Shown: positions 34,763 to 45,028, counted from the stretch's first letter. The stretch: 64,000 nt of DNA from an uncultured Sphaerochaeta sp. (GCF_963677315.1 NZ_OY781939.1:496001-560000), one strand, 5' to 3'. Program-made: numbers and translations. Notes: generated from the letters alone by a model not told the origin.

Positions 34763-35895
34763 TTCAAATTCCCTCCGGTACGTGATTTCTTGCTGAACCT
34801 GGAAAACAAACGATCCCAACTAAACTCATTGGAACCCATCAATCCCCTGCGATAGATAAGCACTACCATCATCAACAAGAAGGAGAATATCACCATTCTG
34901 AAGCCAGTTTTGAACAGAGGAACCTGCCATCCACCAATGACCAGCGGTTGGTCAAAGAAGCGTAACCACCACTCTTTGGCCGCAGTTACCAGGAAGGCAC
35001 TGAGTATTGAACCAGAAACACTCCCGATACCACCGATTACCACGATAAGTAAAATGTCGTAGGTCAAGGTAATGGAGAAGGTCTTGGCTTCGATGGACCG
35101 CATGTACATCGCCAGAAGGCCACCAGCGATTGCTGAAAAGAAGGAGCTGATGACAAAACTCATCTCCTTATGCTTGAATAGGTTTATACCCATCGCTTCC
35201 GCAGCAATCTCATCCTCCCTGATGGCCTTGAAAGCACGACCATATGAGGACTTGATAAGCATCACCATGAAAATAATACAAAAAGCCACTACGACGAACG
35301 GTGTGATCAAGGACGGGACGAGCCCCCAGAGCATAGCTGGAAAATTTGGAATCTTGTTCAATCCATATGATCCGTTTGTTATCTGGTCAAACTGTGGTGA
35401 CGAAAAAATCGCCCTTACAATCTCAGACAGTCCAAGGGTTGCTATTGCCAGATAATCACTTTTCAATCTCAGCACTGCAATCCCCACCAGTGCGGCAGCA
35501 AAGGCAGCCAACAGACCACCCAACAGCAGCGCGATGAATGGGTAGAGAATCTGTAAGGAAGCAGGGCTTGCAGCCATCAGTTCCTTCACAGCCCTGATTG
35601 CAGGATGCACCCCATTCATGTAATAGACCCCATCCAGATTCTTCACGGGAATCAAGAGTATTGCAGTAGTATATGCACCGATGGACATAAATCCCGCTTG
35701 TCCCAGACTGAACAAACCAGTAAAGCCATTGAGAAGGTTCATGGAAACAGCAACAAGGGAAAGAATCACAGCTTTGGTAAGAACTGAGACCAACATGCCA
35801 TTCTGCATCCGGTGTGCATCCAGCCAGTATAGAAATAGTGTTACCAACACCAAAGTTACCAATGTAAGTATCTGGTTCCGACGGATTTTCATCAT
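34759..35895 (-). CDS. livM: Branched-chain amino acid ABC permease LivM
   Basis: A 378-residue integral membrane permease with about ten hydrophobic segments. Family features include LNGFTGLFSLGQAGFMSIGAY and the EAA-like loop AFKAIREDEIAAEAMGIN. It forms the channel with LivH. Its start overlaps livH by 4 bases and its end overlaps livG. Confidence 0.93.
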   Translation of the reverse strand: MMKIRRNQILTLVTLVLVTLFLYWLDAHRMQNGMLVSVLTKAVILSLVAVSMNLLNGFTGLFSLGQAGFMSIGAYTTAILLIPVKNLDGVYYMNGVHPAIRAVKELMAASPASLQILYPFIALLLGGLLAAFAAALVGIAVLRLKSDYLAIATLGLSEIVRAIFSSPQFDQITNGSYGLNKIPNFPAMLWGLVPSLITPFVVVAFCIIFMVMLIKSSYGRAFKAIREDEIAAEAMGINLFKHKEMSFVISSFFSAIAGGLLAMYMRSIEAKTFSITLTYDILLIVVIGGIGSVSGSILSAFLVTAAKEWWLRFFDQPLVIGGWQVPLFKTGFRMVIFSFLLMMVVLIYRRGLMGSNEFSWDRLFSRFSKKSRTGGNLK

Positions 35896-36773
35896 ACTTT
35901 CTCCACTGTTTTCTCGCCGAACAAACCGGTCGGTCGCACGAGCAACATCACAATCAACAAAAGAAATGTGAATGCATCCGAATAGGTTGAGTATCCCAAG
36001 GCAACAAGCAATGTTTCAACAATTCCTATAAAGAACCCTCCTATGACCGCCCCTGGAATATTGCCGATACCCCCGAACACTGCTGCAACAAAGCATTTAA
36101 GACCCGGGAGTGTACCGGAGAATGGAGTTACCGACATACGATCGGTAAAATAGAGAATTGACCCTACACCAGCCAGAAATGAACCAATGGCAAAAGTTAC
36201 CGAAATAATCCTGTTGATATTGATACCCATCAGTTTAGCGGTTTCAAAATCCTTACTTACAGCCCGCATCGCCATTCCAGTCTTTGTCTTATTGACCAAA
36301 ATCATGAGGATGATCACCAAAAACAATGTAAGTACGGGAGTGAGCAACGTTACCAGGGAGGCGCTGAGTGTTCCCAACTGGAATATTCGCTTAAGAAAAG
36401 GAATTTCGGGATATCCCCTCGGGATTGCGGTAAAGAGGTACGTAGATAAATTCTGAAGGAGATACGATACTCCTATGGCACTTATCATGATTGACATCCT
36501 AGGAGCACTTCTCAGGGGTTTGTAGGCAGCACGTTCAATACCAATACCCATGAGGGTTGTAACTGTCAAGGTTATTATGATGGCGATAGGCCATGGAAAA
36601 CTTGCCAAGGCAAAAATCATAAAATACCCGGCCATCATGAAGATATCCCCATGGGCGAAATTAATTAATCGGAGAATGCCATATACCAAGGTATAGCCAA
36701 TGGCTATCAAGGCGTATGCACCTCCTAAAGAGATCCCTGTCAAGCAATGCTGCAGGATAGTCGTCATACTCAT
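35892..36773 (-). CDS. livH: Branched-chain amino acid ABC permease LivH
   Basis: A 293-residue membrane permease with about eight hydrophobic helices. GISLGGAYALIAIGYTLVYG and INFAHGDIFM are diagnostic of LivH, and the EAA loop MRAVSKDFETAKLMGIN is present. GGAG lies 8 bases before the ATG. A strong hairpin in the gap to livK probably lowers its expression relative to the binding protein. Confidence 0.93.
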   Translation of the reverse strand: MSMTTILQHCLTGISLGGAYALIAIGYTLVYGILRLINFAHGDIFMMAGYFMIFALASFPWPIAIIITLTVTTLMGIGIERAAYKPLRSAPRMSIMISAIGVSYLLQNLSTYLFTAIPRGYPEIPFLKRIFQLGTLSASLVTLLTPVLTLFLVIILMILVNKTKTGMAMRAVSKDFETAKLMGININRIISVTFAIGSFLAGVGSILYFTDRMSVTPFSGTLPGLKCFVAAVFGGIGNIPGAVIGGFFIGIVETLLVALGYSTYSDAFTFLLLIVMLLVRPTGLFGEKTVEKV

Positions 36774-36837
36774 CAGCTGTTCTCCATGTCCAAGCTAGGC
36801 AACTGAAAGTTGCTGGTAAAATGAGAAAACGGGCATC

Positions 36838-36874
36838 GAAAAAAGGGTTTGGCCGGAAATTGGTTTCCGGCCAA
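36838..36874 (-). terminator. Attenuating hairpin between livK and livH
   Basis: TTGGCCGGAAA and TTTCCGGCCAA form an 11-bp perfect stem with a 4-base loop, followed a few bases on by T6 on the minus strand. It probably lets much of the livK transcript end here. Confidence 0.75.
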
Positions 36875-36886
36875 GAGAAAGAATCA

Positions 36887-38053
36887 TTACTTTGCGATAC
36901 TGACAGTTTTCAAGAACTTGAACTGCCCGTTTTCAACTACCTTGATGAATGCCATATCTTTATTAGCATCACCATTTTCATTGAATACGATCCGCCCAGT
37001 AACACCTTCAACATCCACATCTACCAAAGCAGAACGAATGGCAGGTCCTTTTGTTGAGTTGGCTGCTTCTATGGCTTTGATTGCGGTTATATACGCATCA
37101 TAGCCAAGAGCGGAAACAGCTGGAATTATATCGGGTTGCTTGTTTGCAACCAAGTACTTCTTGAAACCCTCGATAAACTTTGCTGCTTCATCGGTAGCCG
37201 GGTCAGCATCATCAAAGAATGTGGAGAGCGCAACACCTTCTGCACTTATACCTGCATTTTCAATGATTGATGAATTTTCCCAGGTATCGCCTGCCATGAT
37301 CTTTGCGGTTATGCCGAGCTCTCTTGCCTGCTTAATGATGAGCGGAGCAGTAGCAATGGAAGAAGGAGCAAAGATTACATCAGGGTCAGCTGCCTTGATA
37401 TTTGTAAGAATTGACTTGAAGTCTGTGGTATTGGTCTGGAACCGTTGTTCACTCACAACCTGACCACCAAGACCAGAGAATGCCCTACTGAAGAAGTTAC
37501 CAAGACCGGATGAATAATCATCACCCAATTGCGTGATGACCGCCGCTTTCTTCGCGCCTTCTTGCCAAGCATAGTTGGCCATCACCGTCCCTTGGAAGGG
37601 ATCAAGAAAACATACACGGAAATAGTAGTCATTACCCAAGGTCACCTGTGGATTGGTACAAGAGGCGCCAATAGCAGGTACTTGGTTGTCGAGGAAAATA
37701 TCTCCAGCGGCAATGGAAACTCCAGACCCATAGGACCCGAGAATCACAGAAGCTCCACTGGAAATCAGACTCTGAGCAGCAGTAACTGCTTCTGTCTTGT
37801 CAGACTTATTGTCAGCTTCCACAAGTCTAACATTGTAGGTCTCCCCATTGATTTGCACGGTGGGATAGACTTCATTCGCATACCGCATTCCCAGTACTTC
37901 CTGATACCCTCCTCCACCATTCTCTCCGGTTTGAGGCTCGAACACTCCAATTACCACTTCTTTGACATCACTTGCTTGTTCGGAAGAACCATTGGCAAAC
38001 ATGAAGGAAGAAGCAAAAAGGAGCACCAACAAAAACACAGTCAGTCTTTTCAT
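36887..38053 (-). CDS. livK: Branched-chain amino acid (or related) ABC substrate-binding protein
   Basis: A 388-residue periplasmic type I binding protein of the Leu/Ile/Val family (Peripla_BP_6). Residues 1-20 form a signal peptide (MKRLTVFLLVLLFASSFMF). No lipobox cysteine is visible, so it may be soluble in the periplasm. The body shows VVIGVFEPQTGENGG and SYGSGVSIAAGDIF. The start at 38053 has GGAGGG five bases upstream. An earlier start at 38086 would add residues before the signal peptide. The exact ligand cannot be read from sequence. Confidence 0.9.
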   Translation of the reverse strand: MKRLTVFLLVLLFASSFMFANGSSEQASDVKEVVIGVFEPQTGENGGGGYQEVLGMRYANEVYPTVQINGETYNVRLVEADNKSDKTEAVTAAQSLISSGASVILGSYGSGVSIAAGDIFLDNQVPAIGASCTNPQVTLGNDYYFRVCFLDPFQGTVMANYAWQEGAKKAAVITQLGDDYSSGLGNFFSRAFSGLGGQVVSEQRFQTNTTDFKSILTNIKAADPDVIFAPSSIATAPLIIKQARELGITAKIMAGDTWENSSIIENAGISAEGVALSTFFDDADPATDEAAKFIEGFKKYLVANKQPDIIPAVSALGYDAYITAIKAIEAANSTKGPAIRSALVDVDVEGVTGRIVFNENGDANKDMAFIKVVENGQFKFLKTVSIAK

Positions 38054-38387
38054 ACAAGCCCTCCAAAATAATACATATGTAAACATTATTGCTTTCAGGC
38101 CATACTATTTACAAGATAAATTTTACGGAGTATCAACAAATACTATGGTTGTATTCTACCTGCAATAGCAGGAATCTGATTCTTTCATTTGTTTTTTCAA
38201 ATATCATTTCTACATGACTAATTTAATTGTAAATTTTATGAGATTTTAATAAATTTATAGAGTTGTTACAAATTTTGTAAAAAGTGATTCACCTGCTAAG
38301 GATAAGGAGATGTGGAGCTTACTCTATAAGAACCTCCCACCGGAACAAGTCCAATGGGAGGCATACAAATTGACATGAATAAAGCTG
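38054..38387. other. Intergenic region between livK and ppdK
   Basis: An AT-rich upstream region of livK (38090-38300), with several poor -10-like hexamers but no convincing promoter pair. Near the ppdK end there is a 7-bp hairpin, CCTCCCA at 38333-38339 with TGGGAGG at 38355-38361. It may terminate ppdK, though the following T-tract is poor. No ORF is seen. Confidence 0.5.
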
Positions 38388-41099
38388 TTATGCCTTCTTC
38401 TTTGCTTCAATCACAGCCTGTGCTGCAGCAAGACGGGCAATGGGAACACGGAACGGAGAACAAGAGACATAATCAAGGCCAACCTTGTTACAGAAGGCAA
38501 TGGTCTTCGGGTCTCCACCATGCTCACCACAGATACCCAACTTGATAGAGGGGTTAGCAGAGCGACCAAGCTTTACGGCCATCTCCACGAGCTTACCCAC
38601 GCCATTCACATCGAGGGTGGCAAACGGGTCATACTCATAGAACTGCTTGTCAGCATCATTGACATATGCACCGAGGAAAGAAGCCGCATCATCACGACTG
38701 AATCCACAGGTAAGCTGGGTCAGGTCATTGGTACCGAAGCTGAAGAACTCTGCTTCCTTGGCGATCTCGTCTGCGGTGATGGCAGCACGAGGAACCTCAA
38801 TCATGGTACCGATCTTGTAGTGCACCTTGAGAGACTGTTCAGTGAAGATTCTCTCGATTACCTCGAGGGCATGTTTCTTGGTGAACACAAACTCCTTGTA
38901 GTTGCCTACCAACGGGATCATGATCTCAGGAAGTACTTCCACTCCCTTACGCTTCACGTTGATCGCAGCCTCGATGATCGCCCTTACCTGCATTCTGAGA
39001 ATCTCAGGATAGATGATCGCAAGACGACAACCGCGGAAACCAAGCATCGGGTTGAACTCATGCAAGGCAGAGGACTTCTGTGCTACTTCCTCAACAGTGA
39101 TACCCATCTGCAAGGCAAGTTCATGCCTGCTGGTATGGTCATTGGGAAGGAACTCATGCAACGGGGGATCAAGCAAGCGGATGGTAGCCGGTCGGCCATC
39201 AAGTGCAAGGAAGATCTCCTCAAAGTCACTCCTCTGCATGGGAAGCAATTCAGCAAGCGCTTTCTCTCTTTCCACTATATTGTTGGCAAGAATCATCTTT
39301 CTGATCGACATGATCCTGTCACCACCAAAGAACATGTGTTCTGTTCGGCAGAGGCCAATGCCCTCAGCACCGAAAGCAACGGCCATCTGTGTATCATGCG
39401 GTGTATCGGCGTTGGTGTAGACACCCAATGACTTCAGGTCCTGGACGAATCCCATGAAGGCCTTGTAATCCTTGTACAGGATTGACTCACTCTCTTTCAT
39501 GGCTCCATTGAGCACCTGGACGATCTCAGAAGCACGGACAGGAATCTTTGCACCATACACTTCACCGGTAAAGCCATCGATGGAGATGAAATCACCCTCA
39601 CTGAGCTTGGTACCGTTTACTTCCAGGAAACGCTTGGGTTCATTGATCCTGATCTCTCCAGCACCACTGACACAAGGACAACCCATACCACGAGCCACTA
39701 CTGCTGCATGGCTTGTCATACCACCACGACAGGTGACCACTCCCTTGGCAACAGCCATACCGCCGATATCTTCAGGACTGGTCTCGGTTCTCACGAGAAT
39801 GACATCCTTCCCTTCTGCAGCCATCTCTTCCGCTTTCTCAGCAGTGAAGTAGATCTGGCCACATGCACCACCGGGGCTGGCATTCAGACCACGAGTGACA
39901 ACCTCCAGGGAGTTGTCCCTGATGTACTTGCCATCGAGAATCGGAGCAAACAATTTGCCGAACTCACCAGAGGGGACACGACTTACGGCCGTCTCCTTGT
40001 CGATCAAGCCTTCCTCGACCATCTCGACCTGGGTGCGCAACCAGCTGAAAATGGTTCTCTTACCATTTCTGGTCTGCAACATGTACAGCTTGCCTTCCTG
40101 GATGGTGAACTCAAGATCCTGCATATCCTTGTAGTGTTTTTCCAGGATGCCTCTGATATCAACCAACTGGTCATAGACCTTTTCATTGACTTTCTTGAGT
40201 GTAGAGATCGACTGTGGAGTACGGATACCTGCAACAACATCCTCACCCTGAGCATTCATCAGGTACTCACCATAGAACTGGTTCTCACCAGTTGAGGGGT
40301 CACGGGTAAAAGCTACACCAGTGCCACTGGTCTCACCCATGTTACCGAATACCATGCTCTGGATGTTTACCGCAGTACCCAGGAGACCACGAATGTCGTT
40401 CATCTGGCGATACTTGTTTGCACGTTCATTGTTCCAGGACTTGAATACTGCATTGATAGCCTTGAACAACTGGTCGAGGGGATCGGTGGGGAACTCCTCT
40501 CCTGTGAAGCGCTTGTACAATCGCTGGTAGCGGGCAATCACTTCCTGCAGATCCTTGCTGTCAAGGTCGGTATCGAGTTCAATACCACGAGTGTCCTTCA
40601 CATCCTGCAGTGCACGTTCAAACTCATGATGGGGAACACCCATGACGACGTCACCGAACATCTGCATGAAACGGCGATAGCTGTCCCAGGCGAATCTCTC
40701 GTTGTTTGTTTTCTTGATCAACCCCTGAACGGAATCGGGGGTAAGTCCCAGGTTGAGGATGGTATCCATCATTCCTGGCATGGACTGGGCAGCTCCACTT
40801 CTTACGGAGACAAGCAAGGGATCATTATTGTCACCCAGTTTTGCACCCATCGTCTTCTCGAGTCTGGCAAGGTGTTCCAGCACTTCTTCTCTCAATCCTT
40901 CAGGATAGGTACCTTTATTGGCACTATAAAAGGCGCAAGCCTCAGTGCTGATTGTAAAGCCCGGTGGGACAGGAAGCCCAATGCTGGTCATCTCGGCAAG
41001 GTTTGCACCCTTTCCTCCGAGTAAATCCTTCATCTGGGCAGTTCCTTCTGCCTTACCGGAGCCAAAAAAATAGACATACTTTGTGTTCTTTGTTGCCAT
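38388..41099 (-). CDS. ppdK: Pyruvate, phosphate dikinase
   Basis: A 903-residue enzyme that interconverts pyruvate, ATP and phosphate with PEP, AMP and pyrophosphate. It can act in glycolysis in a pyrophosphate-using fermenter or in gluconeogenesis. The N-terminal ATP-grasp region begins KYVYFFGSGKAEG and LLGGKGANLAEM. The catalytic histidine is in GGMTSHAAVVARGMG. The C-terminal PEP barrel has GIGLCRTEHMFF and GTNDLTQ. Length is normal. A pyrophosphate link is possible with the unusual pfk at 21 kb. Confidence 0.96.
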   Translation of the reverse strand: MATKNTKYVYFFGSGKAEGTAQMKDLLGGKGANLAEMTSIGLPVPPGFTISTEACAFYSANKGTYPEGLREEVLEHLARLEKTMGAKLGDNNDPLLVSVRSGAAQSMPGMMDTILNLGLTPDSVQGLIKKTNNERFAWDSYRRFMQMFGDVVMGVPHHEFERALQDVKDTRGIELDTDLDSKDLQEVIARYQRLYKRFTGEEFPTDPLDQLFKAINAVFKSWNNERANKYRQMNDIRGLLGTAVNIQSMVFGNMGETSGTGVAFTRDPSTGENQFYGEYLMNAQGEDVVAGIRTPQSISTLKKVNEKVYDQLVDIRGILEKHYKDMQDLEFTIQEGKLYMLQTRNGKRTIFSWLRTQVEMVEEGLIDKETAVSRVPSGEFGKLFAPILDGKYIRDNSLEVVTRGLNASPGGACGQIYFTAEKAEEMAAEGKDVILVRTETSPEDIGGMAVAKGVVTCRGGMTSHAAVVARGMGCPCVSGAGEIRINEPKRFLEVNGTKLSEGDFISIDGFTGEVYGAKIPVRASEIVQVLNGAMKESESILYKDYKAFMGFVQDLKSLGVYTNADTPHDTQMAVAFGAEGIGLCRTEHMFFGGDRIMSIRKMILANNIVEREKALAELLPMQRSDFEEIFLALDGRPATIRLLDPPLHEFLPNDHTSRHELALQMGITVEEVAQKSSALHEFNPMLGFRGCRLAIIYPEILRMQVRAIIEAAINVKRKGVEVLPEIMIPLVGNYKEFVFTKKHALEVIERIFTEQSLKVHYKIGTMIEVPRAAITADEIAKEAEFFSFGTNDLTQLTCGFSRDDAASFLGAYVNDADKQFYEYDPFATLDVNGVGKLVEMAVKLGRSANPSIKLGICGEHGGDPKTIAFCNKVGLDYVSCSPFRVPIARLAAAQAVIEAKKKA

Positions 41100-41139
41100 A
41101 CAAGACTCCTCTTAATTTTCACTATTACTAGACGTGCAA

Positions 41140-41168
41140 ATCCTACCTGCTTAGCTCCTGACTGTCAA
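41140..41168 (-). promoter_or_regulatory. Promoter of ppdK
   Basis: On the minus strand TTGACA, 17 bases, then TAGGAT, about 40 bases upstream of the ATG. Confidence 0.6.
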
Positions 41169-41242
41169 TGAATCCGGAGCGTAAAAGAAGCAGTTTGGGT
41201 ACTTCCAACTTCTTATTAGATAAATATTTGTTAATATCCTTT

Positions 41243-41259
41243 TTGGAACATTATTCCAA
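41243..41259. promoter_or_regulatory. IclR-like operator palindrome upstream of ppdK
   Basis: TTGGAACATTATTCCAA is a perfect palindrome of the form TGGAA-N5-TTCCA, as at 46183-46197 in the dctP promoter. It is 75 bases upstream of the ppdK -35. The rest of 41100-41491 is AT-rich and non-coding. Confidence 0.5.
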
Positions 41260-41433
41260 TTTGGCCTTAGCATTCGGTATTATGGAAGACCTAGGACAAA
41301 TCGCATTTTGCTTCTTCCTATCAGCTTTCAATTGAATTTTACGTGTTCACGCAATTCATAATTGAAAATTGATTGAATTCCTCATTTTTGCAACAAATAG
41401 CAACAATCGCAAATACCATCCCAGCCTTGAGCC

Positions 41434-41470
41434 AAAAAAAATCACCCACATCCCCTGAAGGGAATATGGG
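41434..41470 (-). terminator. Terminator of the dctPQM-kduI-kduD operon
   Basis: CCCATATTCCC, TTCA loop, GGGGATGTGGG, then TGATTTTTTTT on the minus strand, 22 bases past the kduD stop. Confidence 0.8.
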
Positions 41471-41491
41471 CAGAGTAAAAAGAAGGACTAA

Positions 41492-42295
41492 TTAGGGCTG
41501 TTTGCCAATATAGGCAAGAATGCCACCATCGACATACAGGACATGACCATTCACGAAATCACTTGCACCGGAGGCAAGGAACAAGGCTGGACCGGTGAGA
41601 TCCTCGGTTGTCCCCCAACGCTCTGCAGGTGTCTTTGCTACGATGAATGAGTCAAACGGGTGACGACTACCGTCGGCCTGCCGCTCCCTGAGTGGAGCTG
41701 TCTGCGGGGTTGCTATGTATCCAGGTCCGATACCGTTGCACTGGATGTTGTACTTGCCGTACTCACTGCAGATGTTTCTCGTCAACATCTTCAGGCCACC
41801 CTTTGCAGCAGCATACGCTGCAACCGTCTCTCTGCCCAGCTCACTCATCATTGAGCAGATATTTATGATCTTACCGCTCTTTCTCTCCATCATCCCAGGC
41901 AGAACAGCTTTGCTCACGATGAAAGGGGCATTCAGGTCGATGTCGATTACCTTGCGCCACTCCTCTGCACTCATCTCGTGCATCGGAACACGGCGGATGA
42001 TCCCGGCATTGTTTACCAGGATATCAACCGCTCCAAGATCCTTGATTATCTTCTCTGTGGTCTCAGCCACGGCTTTTTCGTCAGTGACATCACACACATA
42101 ACCCTTGGCGTCGATGCCTGCTTCCTTGTAGGAAGCTAGGCCCTTGTCCACCAGCTCCTGGTTGATATCGTTGAATGCGATCTTCGCACCAGCAGATGCA
42201 TAGGCACTTGCAATGGCAAACCCGATACCGTACGTTGCCCCGGTCACCCAGGCCACCTTCCCCTCAAGGGAGAACTGTTTTTCAATATATCCCAT
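41492..42295 (-). CDS. kduD: 2-deoxy-D-gluconate 3-dehydrogenase-type SDR KduD
   Basis: A 267-residue classical short-chain dehydrogenase. The NAD(P) motif TGATYGIG is near residue 20, NNAG follows, and the catalytic Ser-Tyr-Lys is in SMMSELGRETVAAYAAAKGG. KduD reduces 2,5-diketo-3-deoxygluconate to KDG in unsaturated-uronate breakdown. It lies directly after kduI (5 bases), which supports that assignment, although gluconate 5-dehydrogenases look similar. Confidence 0.88.
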   Translation of the reverse strand: MGYIEKQFSLEGKVAWVTGATYGIGFAIASAYASAGAKIAFNDINQELVDKGLASYKEAGIDAKGYVCDVTDEKAVAETTEKIIKDLGAVDILVNNAGIIRRVPMHEMSAEEWRKVIDIDLNAPFIVSKAVLPGMMERKSGKIINICSMMSELGRETVAAYAAAKGGLKMLTRNICSEYGKYNIQCNGIGPGYIATPQTAPLRERQADGSRHPFDSFIVAKTPAERWGTTEDLTGPALFLASGASDFVNGHVLYVDGGILAYIGKQP

Positions 42296-42300
42296 ACAAT

Positions 42301-43143
42301 TTACCTCAAATCCTTCGTTGCCACATGGTCCATGTCAGTGTAGGTTCTATTCTCACCGCACATTGCCCAGATGAACGTATAGTTGCTCGTACCGACTCCG
42401 CTGTGGATCGACCAAGACGGACTGATAACTGCCTGTTCGTTGTGCACTACAATATGCCTTGTCTCACTCGGTTCCCCGAAGAAATGGAACAGGGTCTGTT
42501 CTGCATCGATGTCAAAGTAGAAGTACACTTCCATCCTCCGCTCATGCGTATGTACCGGCATTGTATTCCACACACTGCCCTCTTTCAATTGTGTCAGCCC
42601 CATGGAAAGCTGGCAGGTATCCAATACATCGGGGTGAATATACTGGTTGATCACCCGTTCATTGCTCTCTGCCTTGTTGCCAGCCGGTACATGCTTTGCA
42701 TCTGCAAAGACGATATGCTTTGCTTCAAAGGCATGGTGTGCAGGAGTACTGCTCATATAGAACTTTGCAGGCTTTTTCCCGTCATTGCTTCCAAGGCTCA
42801 CCTTCTTAGTTCCCATCGGCAGGTACAATCCATCGAGGCTCACCAGGTCATAGCGCTTGCCATCGGCCACCACGTAGCCATCGCCACCGATGTTGATCAT
42901 TCCAATCTCGCGGCGCTGCAGGAAGTACTCGACACCAAAATCCTTCATCGGATCGATGTTCTTTTCCAGGTCCAGCTCCCCTTTCACCGGCATTGCACCC
43001 ATTGTGACAATCCTATCGATGTGTGAGTAAACTCCACTCACTTCATCAGCGTGAAATATTCCGTCCACCAAGAACTCATCCCTGAGCTCCTGTGTCGTCA
43101 TATGCTTGAATGCCTCTTTACCAGTCGAATACCTTGTATCCAT
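42301..43143 (-). CDS. kduI: 5-keto-4-deoxyuronate isomerase
   Basis: A 280-residue cupin-fold zinc isomerase that converts 5-keto-4-deoxyuronate to 2,5-diketo-3-deoxygluconate. MPVHTHERRMEVYFYF carries the metal-binding His/Glu cluster, and SIHSGVGTSNYTFIWAMCGEN is the family C-terminus. The ATG at 43143 has AAGGAG seven bases upstream. A longer in-frame start at 43188 is rejected. It sits between dctM and kduD in the uronate operon. Confidence 0.95.
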   Translation of the reverse strand: MDTRYSTGKEAFKHMTTQELRDEFLVDGIFHADEVSGVYSHIDRIVTMGAMPVKGELDLEKNIDPMKDFGVEYFLQRREIGMINIGGDGYVVADGKRYDLVSLDGLYLPMGTKKVSLGSNDGKKPAKFYMSSTPAHHAFEAKHIVFADAKHVPAGNKAESNERVINQYIHPDVLDTCQLSMGLTQLKEGSVWNTMPVHTHERRMEVYFYFDIDAEQTLFHFFGEPSETRHIVVHNEQAVISPSWSIHSGVGTSNYTFIWAMCGENRTYTDMDHVATKDLR

Positions 43144-43188
43144 ATCGTAACTCCTTGCAATTAATTTCTCATATATCAATACCACCAT

Positions 43189-44466
43189 CTAGATGATGGA
43201 TGGCAACCACAAACTCAAAGCAGGGACAAAAGTTATCCCCACTAATACTATCACATTACAGATGATAAATGGGGCGGCAGACTTGAATACACTCACAATG
43301 TCCATTCTACATATCTTGCTTGCCACATTCAAACACATCCCTACCGGCGGGGTCACCAATCCAATTGCCAAACCTACAATGATGATAGCCCCGAACTGCA
43401 ATTCATTCATCCCGAACTGCTGCATTACTGGCAGCAGGATTGGACTGATAAGGAGAATACAGGGAGTCACATCAAGGAAGGTACCAAGCAGAAGGATGAT
43501 GATATCCAGGAACAGGAACACCATCCATGCTGGGATATTTGAATCTATCAGGAAGGCGCCGATGGCGGCAGGAACCTGCTCAACAGCAAGAATCCAAGTG
43601 AAGATCATGGTAAATCCACCAATGATCATGATCGAGGATGACATCATGAAGGTCTTTTTCAATGCATTCTTCACTTCAGACCACTTCAGCTCCTTGTAGA
43701 CAAAGAATCCAAGGATGGTTGCATAGAGAACAGCAAGACCAGCTGATTCACTGGCGGTTGCAATACCAAAGGAGACACTGACGATGATCAAGAGAGGCAT
43801 AACAATGGCAAGCGAGCCATCTTTGGTCACTTTCAAAGCCTGTCTCCACTCGATTTTCTCCTTCTCAGGGTGGTAGCCCCTGCGCCTGGAGATCACAAAG
43901 GTCATGATCAACTGTGTCGCACCAACCAGAACACCTGGGATAAGCCCAGCGAGGAACAGCTTTCCAACCGATGCACCACTGACCATGGCGTACATAAGCA
44001 TGGGTACCGAAGGGGGTATGATCATACCAATGGTCGAGGAAGCTACCGTGATACCAGCTGAAAACCCCTTGGGATATCCCTTTTTCACCATATCGGGAAT
44101 TAGAATGGAACCGAGGGCGGAGGTATCGGCAACAGATGAACCAGAGATACCGCCGAATATCATCGATGCGACAACATTCACTTCCCCGAGGCCTCCACGA
44201 ACCGGACGCACCAGAAGCATGGAAAAATCAATCAGTCGCCTGGTCAGCCCACTGTGGTTCATCAACTCTCCGGTAAGCATGAACAGTGGCATGGCAACAA
44301 TGATGAAACTTTCAGTTCCTGACCAAACCCGCTGGGGGAAGGTCAAGAGAAACGTCGGGTTGCTCATAAGCATGTAGATGATCCCAGAGGCTCCAATGGC
44401 ATATGCGATCGGCACACCAATGACGAGGAGGACGATCAAGGCAAAAAACATCAATGAAAGTTCCAT
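43189..44466 (-). CDS. dctM: TRAP transporter large permease DctM
   Basis: A 425-residue, roughly twelve-helix membrane protein of the DctM family. It is the substrate- and sodium-translocating subunit. GEVNVVASMIFGGISGSSVADTSALGS and GIIIPPSVPMLMYA-like (IGMIIPPSVPMLM) stretches are typical. Its start shares a base with the dctQ stop. Given kduI and kduD downstream, the likely cargo is an unsaturated uronate or oligouronide breakdown product. Confidence 0.93.
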   Translation of the reverse strand: MELSLMFFALIVLLVIGVPIAYAIGASGIIYMLMSNPTFLLTFPQRVWSGTESFIIVAMPLFMLTGELMNHSGLTRRLIDFSMLLVRPVRGGLGEVNVVASMIFGGISGSSVADTSALGSILIPDMVKKGYPKGFSAGITVASSTIGMIIPPSVPMLMYAMVSGASVGKLFLAGLIPGVLVGATQLIMTFVISRRRGYHPEKEKIEWRQALKVTKDGSLAIVMPLLIIVSVSFGIATASESAGLAVLYATILGFFVYKELKWSEVKNALKKTFMMSSSIMIIGGFTMIFTWILAVEQVPAAIGAFLIDSNIPAWMVFLFLDIIILLLGTFLDVTPCILLISPILLPVMQQFGMNELQFGAIIIVGLAIGLVTPPVGMCLNVASKICRMDIVSVFKSAAPFIICNVIVLVGITFVPALSLWLPSII

Positions 44467-44996
44467 TATACGCCTCCTTCAGCATTAGTCATGCCCAATT
44501 CATAATCATCCTTGTACCCTTTCACGGGCTGCGGGATGTCAATAAACTCTTTTAGGATATTTACCACTCCATAGAAGATGGTAAAGAGAAAGGATATGGG
44601 GATCATCGCGTAGTAGTACCCACGAGGTATCCCTGTTGCGGGTGAAGGAACTTTCCCCACCTTCATGATCATTCGATAGCTGTAATATATCATTCCCAAA
44701 GAAACCACGATAATCACTACCTGCCCAATAACAGCAAAAACCTTACGAGGTTTTGCAGGCATAGCTGAGACAAAATTGGAAACCGCAATATGCTCAGACT
44801 CACGAAGCCCAAGGGCGGCTCCGAAGAACGTGGTGGCCACAAAGACCATCGTCAACAACTCCTCAGACTGGACGAAGGCAATAGAAAACACATAGCGGAG
44901 TATCACCGAGATGATTACTCCTGTTGCAAGAATTGCGGTTAGGGCAATGCCTACCACTGAAAGGAACCGATCGATTCCCAGAATGAGTTTTTTCAT
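44466..44996 (-). CDS. dctQ: TRAP transporter small permease DctQ
   Basis: A 176-residue protein with four hydrophobic helices, matching the DctQ small subunit. The first helix is FLSVVGIALTAILATGVIIS, and the conserved EELLTMVFVATTFFGAALGL is present. The start is taken at 44996 (MKKLILGIDRF). An alternative at 45008 lacks support. It follows dctP after a hairpin-containing gap and abuts dctM. Confidence 0.9.
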   Translation of the reverse strand: MKKLILGIDRFLSVVGIALTAILATGVIISVILRYVFSIAFVQSEELLTMVFVATTFFGAALGLRESEHIAVSNFVSAMPAKPRKVFAVIGQVVIIVVSLGMIYYSYRMIMKVGKVPSPATGIPRGYYYAMIPISFLFTIFYGVVNILKEFIDIPQPVKGYKDDYELGMTNAEGGV

Positions 44997-45028
44997 ACAA
45001 AACCACACTTATCCTTTAGACAGAAATC